Part shown: positions 1 through 6,838 of the stretch, one piece after another
Position numbering within the stretch: position 1 is the first letter of the stretch
Layout of the letters: each line of letters begins with the position of its first letter
Assembly (NCBI GenBank): GCA_021636625.1
Contig: JAJWLX010000064.1
Span: 1 to 18,412 of the forward strand
From: Prevotella sp.
GTDB taxonomy: Bacteria; Bacteroidota; Bacteroidia; Bacteroidales; Bacteroidaceae
DNA length: 18,412 nucleotides
Direction of reading: 5' to 3'
Translations under genes and position numbers: made by a program
Notes under the pieces: generated by a model
What the model was told of the DNA's origin: nothing
What the model saw: the letters and a program-made list of their open reading frames with translations, nothing else
Databases searched by the model: none

Positions 1-240
1 GTCAAGATTATTTAAGTTCAACGGATAAAAATAGATGAACATGAATTTTCCAGAAGTATATTCAGCAACAGGCATATAAACGGTATGTAAAAATACTGCT
101 ATTCTGATGTGGGCAATGAGAATGCTATGGAACAGGAGCACTATTCTGACTCGGAGTATGTAGCCTAATTTCTGCATCAATATTTAGCGGTCTAACTAAG
201 CAACTTGTTAAAATAGCCAAAAATAGAACAGAAAAACAAA
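1..240. other. Gene-free left edge with a possible gene stub
   Basis: No convincing gene lies in this stretch. A 25-codon open stretch at 91-168 (+) ends at a TAA and reads KYCYSDVGNENAME followed by QEHYSDSEYVA. Its acidic, repeated Y-S-D composition could be the tail of a broken gene, but I do not recognise it and it has no start. The remainder is AT-rich and stop-rich. Confidence 0.3.
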
Positions 241-283
241 TAAAAGTTCGTTTTCTATTCCAAATTTTACTATTTTTGCACCA
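218..283 (+). promoter_or_regulatory. Promoter and inverted repeat of the first AbiE pair
   Basis: A Bacteroidota -7 box (TATTTTTG, 271-278) lies only four bases before the ATG at 283, so the message would be nearly leaderless. CAAAAATAG at 218-226 and CTATTTTTG at 270-278 form a 9-bp inverted repeat spaced by 43 nt. AbiEi antitoxins are known to repress their own operon by binding inverted repeats, so this is a likely operator. The same CTATTTTTG word occurs at the second AbiE locus. Confidence 0.5.
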
Positions 284-909
284 TGATAATGGATTTAGAA
301 CATATAGGTAACATACCAGTCAGTACTTCAGCTATAGCTTCATTGTTTACTAACATTGAAGCAGGGAATCAGAAAGTACGCAGTCTTGAGGCGGCTCATA
401 AAATTATCCGACTCAAGAAGGGGCTTTATGTGGTAGCCCCAAATGTGTCTCGTGTTGCTCTATCCACAGAACTGATAGCCAATCATCTTTATGCACCTTC
501 GTATGTGTCTATGCAGACAGCCTTACGTTATTATGGATTAATACCAGAAGCTGTTTATACTACTCAGTCTATGACACTAAAGCACTCCCGTAGTTTTGAT
601 ACTCCTGTCGGGCGTTTTGAGTATAAGAACATGTCAAGAGAAGCCTTTTCAATAGGGATTACAAGCATCAATATGCAGAGTTACGCCTTTCTGATGGCAA
701 CACCAGAAAAAGCTCTCTGTGACTTAATCGCAAATTCTCCGAAGGTTAATTTACGTTACCTGAAGGATGTAGAGAACTATTTGGAGGAGGACATCCGAAT
801 GGAAATAGATGATTTCAGAAATATGGATATAAGTATATTTGAGCGATATGCTCAGGTTGGGAAAAAGTCTAAATCCATAGAAACTCTAATTAAATATTTA
901 AGGAAATGA
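283..909 (+). CDS. AbiEi-type antitoxin of a type IV toxin-antitoxin system
   Basis: A 208-residue protein with the AbiEi layout. A short N-terminal winged-helix region (about 1-75) includes the typical basic turn and strand IIRLKKGLYVV, and a C-terminal antitoxin domain contains YVSMQTALRYYGLIPE and the conserved MATPEKALCDLI stretch. In this family the N-terminal domain represses the operon and the C-terminal domain counteracts the nucleotidyltransferase toxin without a stable complex. Its stop overlaps the start of the toxin gene by four bases (ATGA), which indicates translational coupling. A second in-frame ATG at 289 could be the real start, since the promoter lies so close. The family call is by motif recognition and is secure. 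The phage-defence role is inferred from other AbiE systems. Confidence 0.88.
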   Translation: MIMDLEHIGNIPVSTSAIASLFTNIEAGNQKVRSLEAAHKIIRLKKGLYVVAPNVSRVALSTELIANHLYAPSYVSMQTALRYYGLIPEAVYTTQSMTLKHSRSFDTPVGRFEYKNMSREAFSIGITSINMQSYAFLMATPEKALCDLIANSPKVNLRYLKDVENYLEEDIRMEIDDFRNMDISIFERYAQVGKKSKSIETLIKYLRK

Positions 910-1736
910 ATACAAACGAGATATTCAATCAAATGCTTTCGAGCTATGACATAACGACCGAACTGCAAAAGCGCAATGCTATCTTTGAGGTCAACCAGCA
1001 GATTATTCTTTCTGGTCTTTACAATGGTGGCTTTTTCAACGAGGCAGCTTTCTATGGTGGAACATGTCTACGTATATTCCATGGATTGCATCGTTTCTCT
1101 GAGGATATGGATTTTTCCCTGCTTGCTCCGAATGAAAACTTTGATTTTACACATTATTTTCAGCCCATCATTGACCAATTCGCTATGGTGGGTAGAGAGG
1201 TTGAAATCAGAAAGAAGGACAAAAAGAACTTTGGCAAAGTGGAGTCTGCCTTTCTGAAAGACAACACAGATGTATATGATATTACATTCCAAACTGAGAA
1301 ATCTGTTAAGATCAAGATTGAAGTTGATACTCAACCTCCTTTGAAATTCCAAACAGAACAGAAGTTGCTTCTGCTCCCCCAATCTTTCATGACACGATGT
1401 TTCACTTTGCCAACCCTCTTTGCAGGAAAGATGCATGCACTGGTGTATCGTGCCTGGAAGAACAGAGTTAAGGGACGTGATTGGTATGACTTCGAATGGT
1501 ATGTTCGCCACAATGTTCCTCTTGACTTTACTCACTTGTGCGAAAGAGCCTTGCAGTTCAATCACGAAGAGCTTGACAAGGAGACGTTCCTTCAAAAACT
1601 GAATGAAAGACTTGCCATGGCAGACATGAATCAAATAAAGGCAGACGTATTGCCTTTTGTCAGGAATCCCAAAGAGTTGGATATTTGGTCGAATGACTAT
1701 TTTATGGAACTTGCAAAAATGATCAGATTTGAATGA
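906..1736 (+). CDS. AbiEii-type nucleotidyltransferase toxin
   Basis: A 276-residue nucleotidyltransferase of the AbiEii (COG2253) family. The DNA-polymerase-beta-type active site is visible: GGT at residues 51-53, then RFSEDMDFSLL with the metal-binding acids at D67 and D69. The C-terminal half carries the family's K-M-H-A-L and GRDWYDFEWYV motifs around 180-200. AbiEii toxins add nucleotides to RNA acceptors such as tRNA and halt growth, and the AbiEi protein encoded just upstream opposes this. Length is normal and the active site is intact, so the toxin is probably functional. The pair lies directly before an acetyltransferase stub, which suggests it arrived by insertion or recombination. 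Which acceptor it modifies cannot be told from sequence. Confidence 0.88.
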   Translation: MNTNEIFNQMLSSYDITTELQKRNAIFEVNQQIILSGLYNGGFFNEAAFYGGTCLRIFHGLHRFSEDMDFSLLAPNENFDFTHYFQPIIDQFAMVGREVEIRKKDKKNFGKVESAFLKDNTDVYDITFQTEKSVKIKIEVDTQPPLKFQTEQKLLLLPQSFMTRCFTLPTLFAGKMHALVYRAWKNRVKGRDWYDFEWYVRHNVPLDFTHLCERALQFNHEELDKETFLQKLNERLAMADMNQIKADVLPFVRNPKELDIWSNDYFMELAKMIRFE

Positions 1737-1760
1737 AAGAAACATTTAGAAAACATCTAG

Positions 1761-1934
1761 ACAGATAATTTCACCGGAAATTCAGCATCAGGAAAGGTCA
1801 TGGTGAAATGCGGTTTCTCTGACACCGGAATGCTGAACAGATGTAGCCAGCTTGTGGGTGGCGACAAGGATATGGTTAAAGTATTTAAGTACAAAGGATT
1901 AAAAAATGAGAAAGAAATCAAGAGCAATGGATAG
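1761..1934 (+). pseudogene. C-terminal stub of a GNAT-family N-acetyltransferase
   Basis: A frame open from a TAG at 1758 to a TAG at 1932 encodes about 57 residues, including NSASGKVMVKCGFSDTGMLN and GGDKDMVKVFKYKG. This is the typical end of RimJ/RimL-like acetyltransferases (N-x-A-S-x-K-V-M-x-K-x-G-F, followed by the last beta strands). The acetyl-CoA-binding half is missing and the first residues have no start codon. The stub runs 29 bases into the next gene in another frame, which is how the two intact genes probably overlapped. The AbiE pair stands where the N-terminal part should be. Confidence 0.7.
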
Positions 1935-2421
1935 TGAGTGGGCATTGGAAGTAATGCACAAGGCTCCGTATATAACGGTCAGTTTTATTGACGAAGAAGG
2001 CAAGCCTTATGGTTTACCTCTTTCGCTCGCATCAGATGATGATGTGAATTGGTATTTTCATGGTGCCTTGGAAGGCAAAAAACTGGAGGTAATCAAGACT
2101 CATCCCGAGGTTTGCCTTTCAGCCGTAACCCGTTGTGCGCCTACGGTTGGTCCGAAGGACGGCAGTTTCACCCTGCAGTTCAAATCAGCCATTGCATTCG
2201 GCAAGGCAGAAATCGTGACCGAGGATGCAGAGAAGATTCATGGTCTTAGACTAATCTGCGAGCGTTTCCTTCCTCAACACATGGATGCTTTCGACCAGAG
2301 CATCGCCCGTTCCCTATCACGCACGGCTGTTGTTCGCATCACGCTTACTGAGCCTCCAACCGGCAAGCGCAAGCAGTATGATAAAGAAGGCGTGGAAATG
2401 AAATATGGCAGAATGGAATAA
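1906..2421 (+). CDS. Pyridoxamine 5'-phosphate oxidase family protein (flavin-binding split barrel)
   Basis: A 171-residue protein of the short PNPOx-like (NimA/COG3467-type) family. It opens with MRKKSRAMDSEWALEVMHKA, the usual start of this family, followed by the split-barrel strands APYITVSFIDEEGKPYGLPL, WYFHGALEGKKLEVIKTHPEV and the closing EPPTGKRKQYDKEGVEMKYG tail. Members bind FMN or a related flavin and act as small reductases or flavin carriers. Specific substrates are rarely known, and nothing here points to one. The start at 1906 is chosen because it gives the family's conserved N-terminus, although it overlaps the acetyltransferase stub in another frame. No promoter is evident, so it may originally have been co-transcribed with that acetyltransferase. 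Confidence 0.85.
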   Translation: MRKKSRAMDSEWALEVMHKAPYITVSFIDEEGKPYGLPLSLASDDDVNWYFHGALEGKKLEVIKTHPEVCLSAVTRCAPTVGPKDGSFTLQFKSAIAFGKAEIVTEDAEKIHGLRLICERFLPQHMDAFDQSIARSLSRTAVVRITLTEPPTGKRKQYDKEGVEMKYGRME

Positions 2422-2466
2422 AGAGGCAATTGCTCCTTCTATGTTGCATTATAAAACAAAGAATTT

Positions 2467-3147
2467 ATGACTTCACTTCAAGAAAGACTGTTCGCCATGC
2501 AGGATAAGCAGTATGCTGCTTTCCAAGCTAAACTGACACCGGGAGTGCCTATGGAAAGTTTCATAGGCATTCGTGTGCCTGTGCTTCGCAAGTTCGCAAA
2601 AGAGTTTACAAAGGAGGCAGAATGCGAGGAATTCCTGCATCAGCTTCCTCACGAATACTACGATGAGAACATGCTTCATGGTCTCCTCATTTCCGAGGTG
2701 AAGGACTACGAGGAATGCATTCGTCTTACAGACAGTTTCCTGCCTTTCGTGGACAACTGGGCAGTTTGCGACATCATGTCTCCGAAGGTATTTGCCAAAC
2801 ACAAGAAGGAGTTATTGGCGAAGATCAAAACTTGGAGCAAATCGTCACACGTTTATACTTGTCGCTTTGGAATAGAGGTGTTTATGTCTCATTATCTGGA
2901 TAAAGACTTCAAGGCAGAATATCTTGAAATTCCTGCATCAGTAAGGAGCGAAGAGTATTACGTAAAGATGATGGTAGCCTGGTTCTTCGCCACCGCCCTT
3001 GCCAAGCAATGGGACGCAACGATTCCCTACATCGAGCAACGCCGCCTTGCTCCCTGGACGCACAACAAGACCATCCAGAAGGCCATCGAGAGCTACAGAA
3101 TCACGCCCGAGCAGAAGGAATATCTGCGGACATTGAAGATAAAATAA
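2467..3147 (+). CDS. DNA alkylation repair protein, AlkD-like DNA glycosylase
   Basis: A 226-residue, all-helical HEAT-like-repeat protein of the COG4912 (AlkD) family. Hallmarks are GIRVPVLRKFAKE near residue 34, then FVDNWAVCD (W98 and D102), and YTCRFGIEVFM (R133), followed by YYVKMMVAWFFATALAK. In AlkD the equivalent W, D and R line the DNA-binding concave face and excise positively charged 3- and 7-methylpurines without base flipping. Length matches the family. It starts 45 bases after the PNPOx-like gene and may share its transcript. A 17-bp inverted repeat beyond the stop separates it from the next gene. The exact lesion preference is inferred from the family. Confidence 0.85.
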   Translation: MTSLQERLFAMQDKQYAAFQAKLTPGVPMESFIGIRVPVLRKFAKEFTKEAECEEFLHQLPHEYYDENMLHGLLISEVKDYEECIRLTDSFLPFVDNWAVCDIMSPKVFAKHKKELLAKIKTWSKSSHVYTCRFGIEVFMSHYLDKDFKAEYLEIPASVRSEEYYVKMMVAWFFATALAKQWDATIPYIEQRRLAPWTHNKTIQKAIESYRITPEQKEYLRTLKIK

Positions 3148-3199
3148 ATGGAAAAATCAGAAATAGGAAAATAACCATGCATTGTCCATTCTATCATCC

Positions 3200-3245
3200 C
3201 GTACAAAAGTACCACACTTAGCAATATTTGTGGTACTTTTGTACG
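3200..3245 (+). repeat. Perfect 17-bp inverted repeat containing a promoter box
   Basis: The arms at 3200-3216 and 3229-3245 are exact reverse complements (CGTACAAAAGTACCACA and its complement) around a 12-nt loop. The right arm contains TACTTTTG (3234-3241), a match to the TAnnTTTG -7 box, 22 bases before the ATG at 3264. The element could be an operator laid over the promoter of the RNase H-like gene, or a stem in the alkD-like message. No T-run follows, so a plain terminator is less likely. Confidence 0.6.
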
Positions 3246-3263
3246 AAAATTATAAGAATAATT

Positions 3264-3704
3264 ATGACACAAGATACTTCTACATATTACGTTTGGATAG
3301 GTGGTTCATGTGATTATGGCCATAAAGAGCGAGCTGGTGGTGCTGCCGTTGTAATTGAGCATAACGGCAACTTCATCAGCCGTGATGTAATCAGCGATCT
3401 CCACACCACGGAGTTCCGCATGATGCTAACCCTCATGGTGAAGGTAATGCAGGAAATCCCGGAGGGTTCCGACATTCTCTTCCTGACCAATGCCGCCTAC
3501 ATTCAGAACTTTGACAAGACTCCAACGGCTAAATCTGCCAATCCAGACTTGATTATTCAATGCATCGAGGAAAAGAAAAGGCACAACTCTGTTGGAGTCA
3601 AGATTGTGCAATATCACAAAAGCCCATTGCTGAAAGAGACCCATGACATGGCTACGGAAGCAATGGCCAAGATAAGGAAGGAGTTTCATCAGAAAAACAA
3701 ATGA
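3264..3704 (+). CDS. RNase H-fold protein with a degenerate active site
   Basis: A 146-residue protein with the order of an RNase HI domain: a first strand YYVWIGGSCDYGH..GGAAVVI, a helix with TTEFRMMLTLMVKVMQEIP, then DILFLTNAAYIQNF, and a C-terminal HDMATEAMAKI helix. In active RNase HI the first strand has D-G-S, the helix has a catalytic E, and the third motif has T-D-S. Here the first Asp is Gly and the third motif's Asp is Asn (LTNAAY). Only the helix Glu and a late Asp remain. I therefore expect a non-catalytic or altered protein. The start at 3264 is preferred over 3228 because the -7 box at 3234-3241 would lie inside the longer reading and the family begins at the first strand. Confidence 0.65.
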   Translation: MTQDTSTYYVWIGGSCDYGHKERAGGAAVVIEHNGNFISRDVISDLHTTEFRMMLTLMVKVMQEIPEGSDILFLTNAAYIQNFDKTPTAKSANPDLIIQCIEEKKRHNSVGVKIVQYHKSPLLKETHDMATEAMAKIRKEFHQKNK

Positions 3705-3723
3705 ATGTTTAGGGGCGTTTTCC

Positions 3724-3756
3724 GGTCATTAAGGTCACGGTCATTAAGGTCATTAA
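3724..3756. repeat. Three short direct repeats of GGTCATTAA
   Basis: GGTCATTAA occurs at 3724-3732, 3739-3747 and 3748-3756 in the gap between two converging genes. The short unit and small copy number make this a minor local slippage repeat. No function is evident. Confidence 0.6.
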
Positions 3757-3798
3757 GGAATTCCAGTTATTCAAGATGTCTGACCCCAAATATGGTTT

Positions 3799-3846
3799 AT
3801 GTAAAAAGTAACGGAGAATATGAATTATCTCCGTTACTTTTTACAT
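3799..3846. terminator. Bidirectional hairpin terminator between convergent genes
   Basis: A perfect 19-bp inverted repeat (3799-3817 and 3828-3846) with a 10-nt loop. The outer part of each arm is AAAAA on one side and TTTTT on the other, so transcripts from either side end in a U-run. It sits between the RNase H-like gene (+) and the aldo/keto reductase (-), the expected place for a shared terminator. Confidence 0.8.
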
Positions 3847-3893
3847 TTTCATCTTATATGTTTTGAGAGCATTTCACTCCAAACCATACCGTA

Positions 3894-4736
3894 TTAGAAG
3901 TCACATGTATCCGGGTCTGAACCTATTCTGTCTGCCTTCAGCGATGCGATTTCAAACATTTCCTGCTGAGAGAGTTCAAAGTCGAATACATCGATGTTTT
4001 CCTTGATTCGGCTTGGAGTAACCGACTTTGCCAGTGGCAGCACGCCTGTCTGCATCACCCAACGGATAACTACCTGAGCTACACTTTTGCCATGGCTGGC
4101 AGCAATCGACTTCAAGAGAGGATTATCCAAGACATTACCTCTTCCCAATGGACTCCATGCTTCCACAAGAATATTGTTCTTCTTGCAGAACTCAACACAC
4201 TCCTTCTGGGTGAATCCAGGATGATACTCTATCTGGTCAACCATCGGACAGATGTTTGCCTTCGCCATTACTGGCTCTGCATGATGCTGCATGAAGTTGG
4301 AAAGACCGATGCTGCGAATCAAGCCCTCTTCATGCAGACGCTCCATCGCTTTCCAAGTATCTACATTCAGCTGATTTGCATCCTTGCCAAACTGCAACTC
4401 GTTGGCTGGCCAATGGATGAGGTAGAGGTCGAGATAATCGAGACCTAAATCGCTCAAAGTCTTGTCAAACGCCTTCAAGGTCTTGTCGTAGCCACGCTCT
4501 GTGTTCCAAACCTTGCTGGTAACAAAGAGATTCTCACGCTTGATTCCACTTTCCTTGATTCCCTCGCCCACGCTCTTCTCATTTTTATAGATAGCAGCGG
4601 TGTCGATGTGGGTGTAGCCTGCAGCGATGGCAGCTTTCACAGCTTCAACGCAGGTTGCGCCATCAGGAGTAAGAAACGTTCCGAAACCCGGTGTAGGAAT
4701 CTTCACTCCATTATTCAATAATATTTTCTTTTCCAT
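3894..4736 (-). CDS. Aldo/keto reductase (2,5-diketo-D-gluconate reductase-like, AKR5 type)
   Basis: A 280-residue NADPH-dependent oxidoreductase with a (beta/alpha)8 barrel. The catalytic tetrad is intact: D45 and Y50 in YTHIDTAAIYKNE, K75 in FVTSKVWN and H108 in LYLIHWP. Later family motifs SIGLSNF, VDQIEYHPG and EAWSPLGRG are also present, as is the cofactor-binding end with K-S-V-T-P-x-R-I-K-E-N. The family reduces small carbonyl compounds and sugars; the substrate cannot be told. The start at 4736 gives the usual MEKKILLNNGVKIP opening, and a start 24 bases upstream would add an untypical leader. Its promoter (-7 box 4778-4785) carries a 30-bp element shared with the TauE gene, so it probably belongs to the regulon of the adjacent AraC-type protein. 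Confidence 0.9.
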   Translation of the reverse strand: MEKKILLNNGVKIPTPGFGTFLTPDGATCVEAVKAAIAAGYTHIDTAAIYKNEKSVGEGIKESGIKRENLFVTSKVWNTERGYDKTLKAFDKTLSDLGLDYLDLYLIHWPANELQFGKDANQLNVDTWKAMERLHEEGLIRSIGLSNFMQHHAEPVMAKANICPMVDQIEYHPGFTQKECVEFCKKNNILVEAWSPLGRGNVLDNPLLKSIAASHGKSVAQVVIRWVMQTGVLPLAKSVTPSRIKENIDVFDFELSQQEMFEIASLKADRIGSDPDTCDF

Positions 4737-4777
4737 AATTAAACTAATCTTTAAATTCAACTATTTTTTTGACGGTG

Positions 4778-4785
4778 CAAAGTTA
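4778..4785 (-). promoter_or_regulatory. -7 box of the aldo/keto reductase promoter
   Basis: TAACTTTG on the minus strand matches the Bacteroidota TAnnTTTG element, 41 bases upstream of the ATG at 4736. The conserved 30-bp element begins 27 nt further upstream, at 4813. Confidence 0.65.
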
Positions 4786-4812
4786 CAGCTTTTTTCGCAT
4801 AGCAGAGTTCTG

Positions 4813-4842
4813 TATATTTGCATTATCATAGAGTATCTTTGC
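4813..4842 (+). promoter_or_regulatory. Probable AraC-type operator B (reductase promoter)
   Basis: A 30-bp element that begins TATATTTGCATTATCATAG and ends in ATCTTTGC. It is 26/30 identical to the element at 5801-5830, read on the opposite strand. TTTGC recurs within it 21 bp apart, two helical turns, as in AraC-family direct half-sites. It stands 27 nt upstream of the -7 box of the reductase, where an activator would contact RNA polymerase. Confidence 0.72.
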
Positions 4843-4853
4843 AATTTTAGCCA

Positions 4854-5786
4854 TCACGTAGCAGTCCCGTTAATTTCCCTGCGATATTCAGCAGGAGTAA
4901 GATGGATGATCTTCTGAAACTGCTCAAAGAAGAGAGTCGGCGTATTGTAGCCGGAACTGAAAGCCACTTCTGTGATAGTCAAATCTGAATTGGCAAGCAG
5001 CCTACAGGCGTACTCGATACGGATTTCTGCCAGCACCTGGAAGATGCTTTTATCGGTGGATTTCTTGAAATAACGGCAAAGCGAAGTCGGATTCTGACCT
5101 ACAAAATCGGCAACATCCTTCAGCACCACCTTCTCACGGAAGTTATTATATAAATAGGTGTAGATTCTGCCGATAGGCTCCTCCAACTCGGGTTGACGAT
5201 TAGCATTGCTGTAAGCCGTAGGCGACAGGAGTTGCGTTTTCTTGCAATGATGCAGGCGGTCGAGAATCTGGAGCAGGATGATAAGCCGTGAGGTGTGGGT
5301 GGATGAATCGAAAGCCTTCATCATCTCTAAGAGTTCATCATACAATCCCTCATCATAGAATCGTATTCCATACTGGCTCTTTGAAAGAAGCTTTGAAATA
5401 TGGGCGTAATCGGGAAGATTCAAAAGAGACGAAGGAAACAATTGAGGACTGAACTGGATGGCTTCGCCACTACTATAGAGCCTATCTTCAAGTTCTGTTT
5501 CAAGCCCTGGTTTAAGTTCTTCTTTCCCAGCATTCTCCCCACTCTTCATCCGGCTTTTACAAAGATGAAGATGCGGAACATAGCTTCCTATCAGCGCAAC
5601 ATCGCCTTCAGCATAAGGCGCAATGCTCTCGCCCACGAACTGCTTTCCGCTGCCGTGGGTGAAAATCATCAGTTCATACTCCGCATGCTTATGCAGGGGC
5701 AGAACGAACTCCGGATAAGTAATATGGCTGCACAAAGTTGTCATTTTGTGCGCAATCTTTCGTTCTAATATAGGCATAATCTCCAT
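4854..5786 (-). CDS. AraC-family transcriptional regulator with N-terminal cupin
   Basis: A 310-residue regulator. The N-terminal cupin-like sensor includes LPLHKHAEYELMIF and GDVALIGSYVPH (about 25-75), a middle linker is rich in charged residues, and the C-terminal double helix-turn-helix (about 205-305) contains VVLKDVADFVGQNPTSLCRYFKK and the family signature EVAFSSGYNTPTLFFEQFQK, then TPAEYRRE. These proteins sense a small ligand and activate nearby promoters through direct-repeat half-sites. It lies between the reductase (same strand, downstream) and the TauE permease (divergent), each preceded by the same 30-bp element. Element A also overlaps a TATATTTG box (5823-5830) that probably serves as this gene's own promoter, which suggests autorepression. 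An alternative start at 5777 is possible. Confidence 0.9.
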   Translation of the reverse strand: MEIMPILERKIAHKMTTLCSHITYPEFVLPLHKHAEYELMIFTHGSGKQFVGESIAPYAEGDVALIGSYVPHLHLCKSRMKSGENAGKEELKPGLETELEDRLYSSGEAIQFSPQLFPSSLLNLPDYAHISKLLSKSQYGIRFYDEGLYDELLEMMKAFDSSTHTSRLIILLQILDRLHHCKKTQLLSPTAYSNANRQPELEEPIGRIYTYLYNNFREKVVLKDVADFVGQNPTSLCRYFKKSTDKSIFQVLAEIRIEYACRLLANSDLTITEVAFSSGYNTPTLFFEQFQKIIHLTPAEYRREINGTAT

Positions 5787-5800
5787 TTATCTGCGTATGC

Positions 5801-5830
5801 GCAAATATCCACTATGATAACGCAAATATA
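5801..5830 (-). promoter_or_regulatory. Probable AraC-type operator A (araC/tauE intergenic region)
   Basis: On the minus strand this reads TATATTTGCGTTATCATAG through to ATATTTGC, differing from operator B at only four positions. Its end nearest the regulator gene is 14 bases from the regulator's ATG. Its other end is exactly 27 nt from the -7 box of the divergent permease gene, the same distance as operator B to its promoter. The first half-site doubles as a TAnnTTTG box for the regulator gene. Confidence 0.75.
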
Positions 5831-5857
5831 ATGGATAATATTGTGCGGGATTAGACG

Positions 5858-5865
5858 TAATTTTG
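5858..5865 (+). promoter_or_regulatory. -7 box of the TauE/SafE gene promoter
   Basis: TAATTTTG matches TAnnTTTG and lies 50 bases before the ATG at 5916. It is placed symmetrically with the reductase promoter relative to the shared 30-bp element. Confidence 0.65.
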
Positions 5866-5915
5866 CACCCACAAATAAAAAAATAGAATAGAAACAAATA
5901 TAAAGAAGAGAGAAA

Positions 5916-6659
5916 ATGTTAGAAACTTTATCCGTATTTCAATGGTCAATCCTGGCACTGGCAGCATTGTGCATAGGAATGTCGAAAACCGGCGTGCAGG
6001 GAATGATGCTCCTCATCGTGCCCTACATGGCAATGGCTTTCGGAGCCAAGGAATCAACAGGCGTTATCCTGCCAATGCTCTGCATGGCCGACATCATGGC
6101 TGTGGCTTACTACAAGCGCATAGCCGACTGGAAGGTAGTAGCTAAGCTCTTGCCAACAGCATTATTAGGATTTCTCGTAGCACTTTTTGTTGACAAGTTC
6201 GTCCCGGCACAGGGATTCCGCCAACTGATGGGTTGGACGCTCGCCCTGGCGATGGCGGTGATGATTTGGAGCGAAATATTCGGAAAGGAAAACAGATGGA
6301 TGCATAAATGGTGGTATTCTGCCCTCTTCGGTCTGTTCGGCGGTTTCACCACGATGATTGGCAATGCTGCCGGACCAGTAATGTCTGTTTATCTGCTCTC
6401 GATGCGCAAGGAGAAGATGGAATACATCGGCATTAACGCCTGGTTCTTCCTTGTTGTCAATCTGCAGAAAGTTCCTTTCCAAATCTTTGCCTGGGACAAC
6501 ATCAACTGGGGCTCGTTTTCGCTGAACCTCCTGATGCTCCCGGTAATAGGAATCGGAGCCTTGCTCGGAATCCGTATGGTAAAACTCTTCCCAGAAAAAG
6601 CCTTCCGAAGATTCATCCAGTTTGTCACTATACTTTCTGTAGCAATGATGCTCGTATAG
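5916..6659 (+). CDS. TauE/SafE family membrane permease (putative sulfite or sulfonate-type anion exporter)
   Basis: A 247-residue integral membrane protein with about seven to eight hydrophobic segments. The glycine-rich opening LAALCIGMSKTGVQGMMLLI and the second-half repeat FGGFTTMIGNAAGPVMSVYLLS are the two inverted half-repeats that mark the TauE/SafE (DUF81, COG0730) family. Members move sulfite, sulfoacetate or other small organic anions across the inner membrane; the substrate here is unknown. The gene is transcribed divergently from the AraC-type regulator, and the paired operator suggests it is induced together with the reductase. A plausible but untested reading is that the regulator senses a small carbonyl compound or acid which the reductase converts and the permease exports. 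Length is normal for the family. Confidence 0.88.
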   Translation: MLETLSVFQWSILALAALCIGMSKTGVQGMMLLIVPYMAMAFGAKESTGVILPMLCMADIMAVAYYKRIADWKVVAKLLPTALLGFLVALFVDKFVPAQGFRQLMGWTLALAMAVMIWSEIFGKENRWMHKWWYSALFGLFGGFTTMIGNAAGPVMSVYLLSMRKEKMEYIGINAWFFLVVNLQKVPFQIFAWDNINWGSFSLNLLMLPVIGIGALLGIRMVKLFPEKAFRRFIQFVTILSVAMMLV

Positions 6660-6701
6660 GTCATTGAGAAATAGTACACAAAACTATTGAGACCAATCCT
6701 T

Positions 6702-6815
6702 TTATCTGTCTCGTCTGAAATCGTTGCGTCCGTCTCCATGCCACCATGCGCCCAGGAAGGCGAGGATGGCACGGAGAACGATGTAGATAACGATGATGTC
6801 AACAAATTCATTCAT
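6702..6815 (-). CDS. Small single-span membrane protein, function unknown
   Basis: A 37-residue reading frame with start ATG at 6815. It opens MNEFVDIIVIYIVLRAILAF, continues with LGAWWHGDG, and ends in a charged NDFRRDR tail. It has one strong hydrophobic helix (about residues 5-24) and a basic cytoplasmic-type tail. It starts 23 bases after the stop of the SLOG gene on the same strand, so co-transcription is likely. The clean membrane helix and plausible start support a real small protein, but there is no recognised family. The permease gene ends 42 bases beyond its stop on the other strand. Confidence 0.5.
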   Translation of the reverse strand: MNEFVDIIVIYIVLRAILAFLGAWWHGDGRNDFRRDR

Positions 6816-6838
6816 AAGCTTGATATTTAGCGAGTTAT

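Noticed and set aside
1068..1745. 225-codon minus-strand frame over the AbiEii gene
   Set aside because: It lies opposite a clear nucleotidyltransferase with intact motifs and has no family resemblance.
4813..4840. Plus-strand promoters (TATATTTG and TATCTTTG) running into the 3' end of the AraC-type gene
   Set aside because: Both boxes fall within the 30-bp element shared with the other promoter, which explains them better as regulator half-sites.
5400..5768. 122-codon plus-strand frame inside the AraC-type gene
   Set aside because: Shadow of a gene with a full cupin and double helix-turn-helix.
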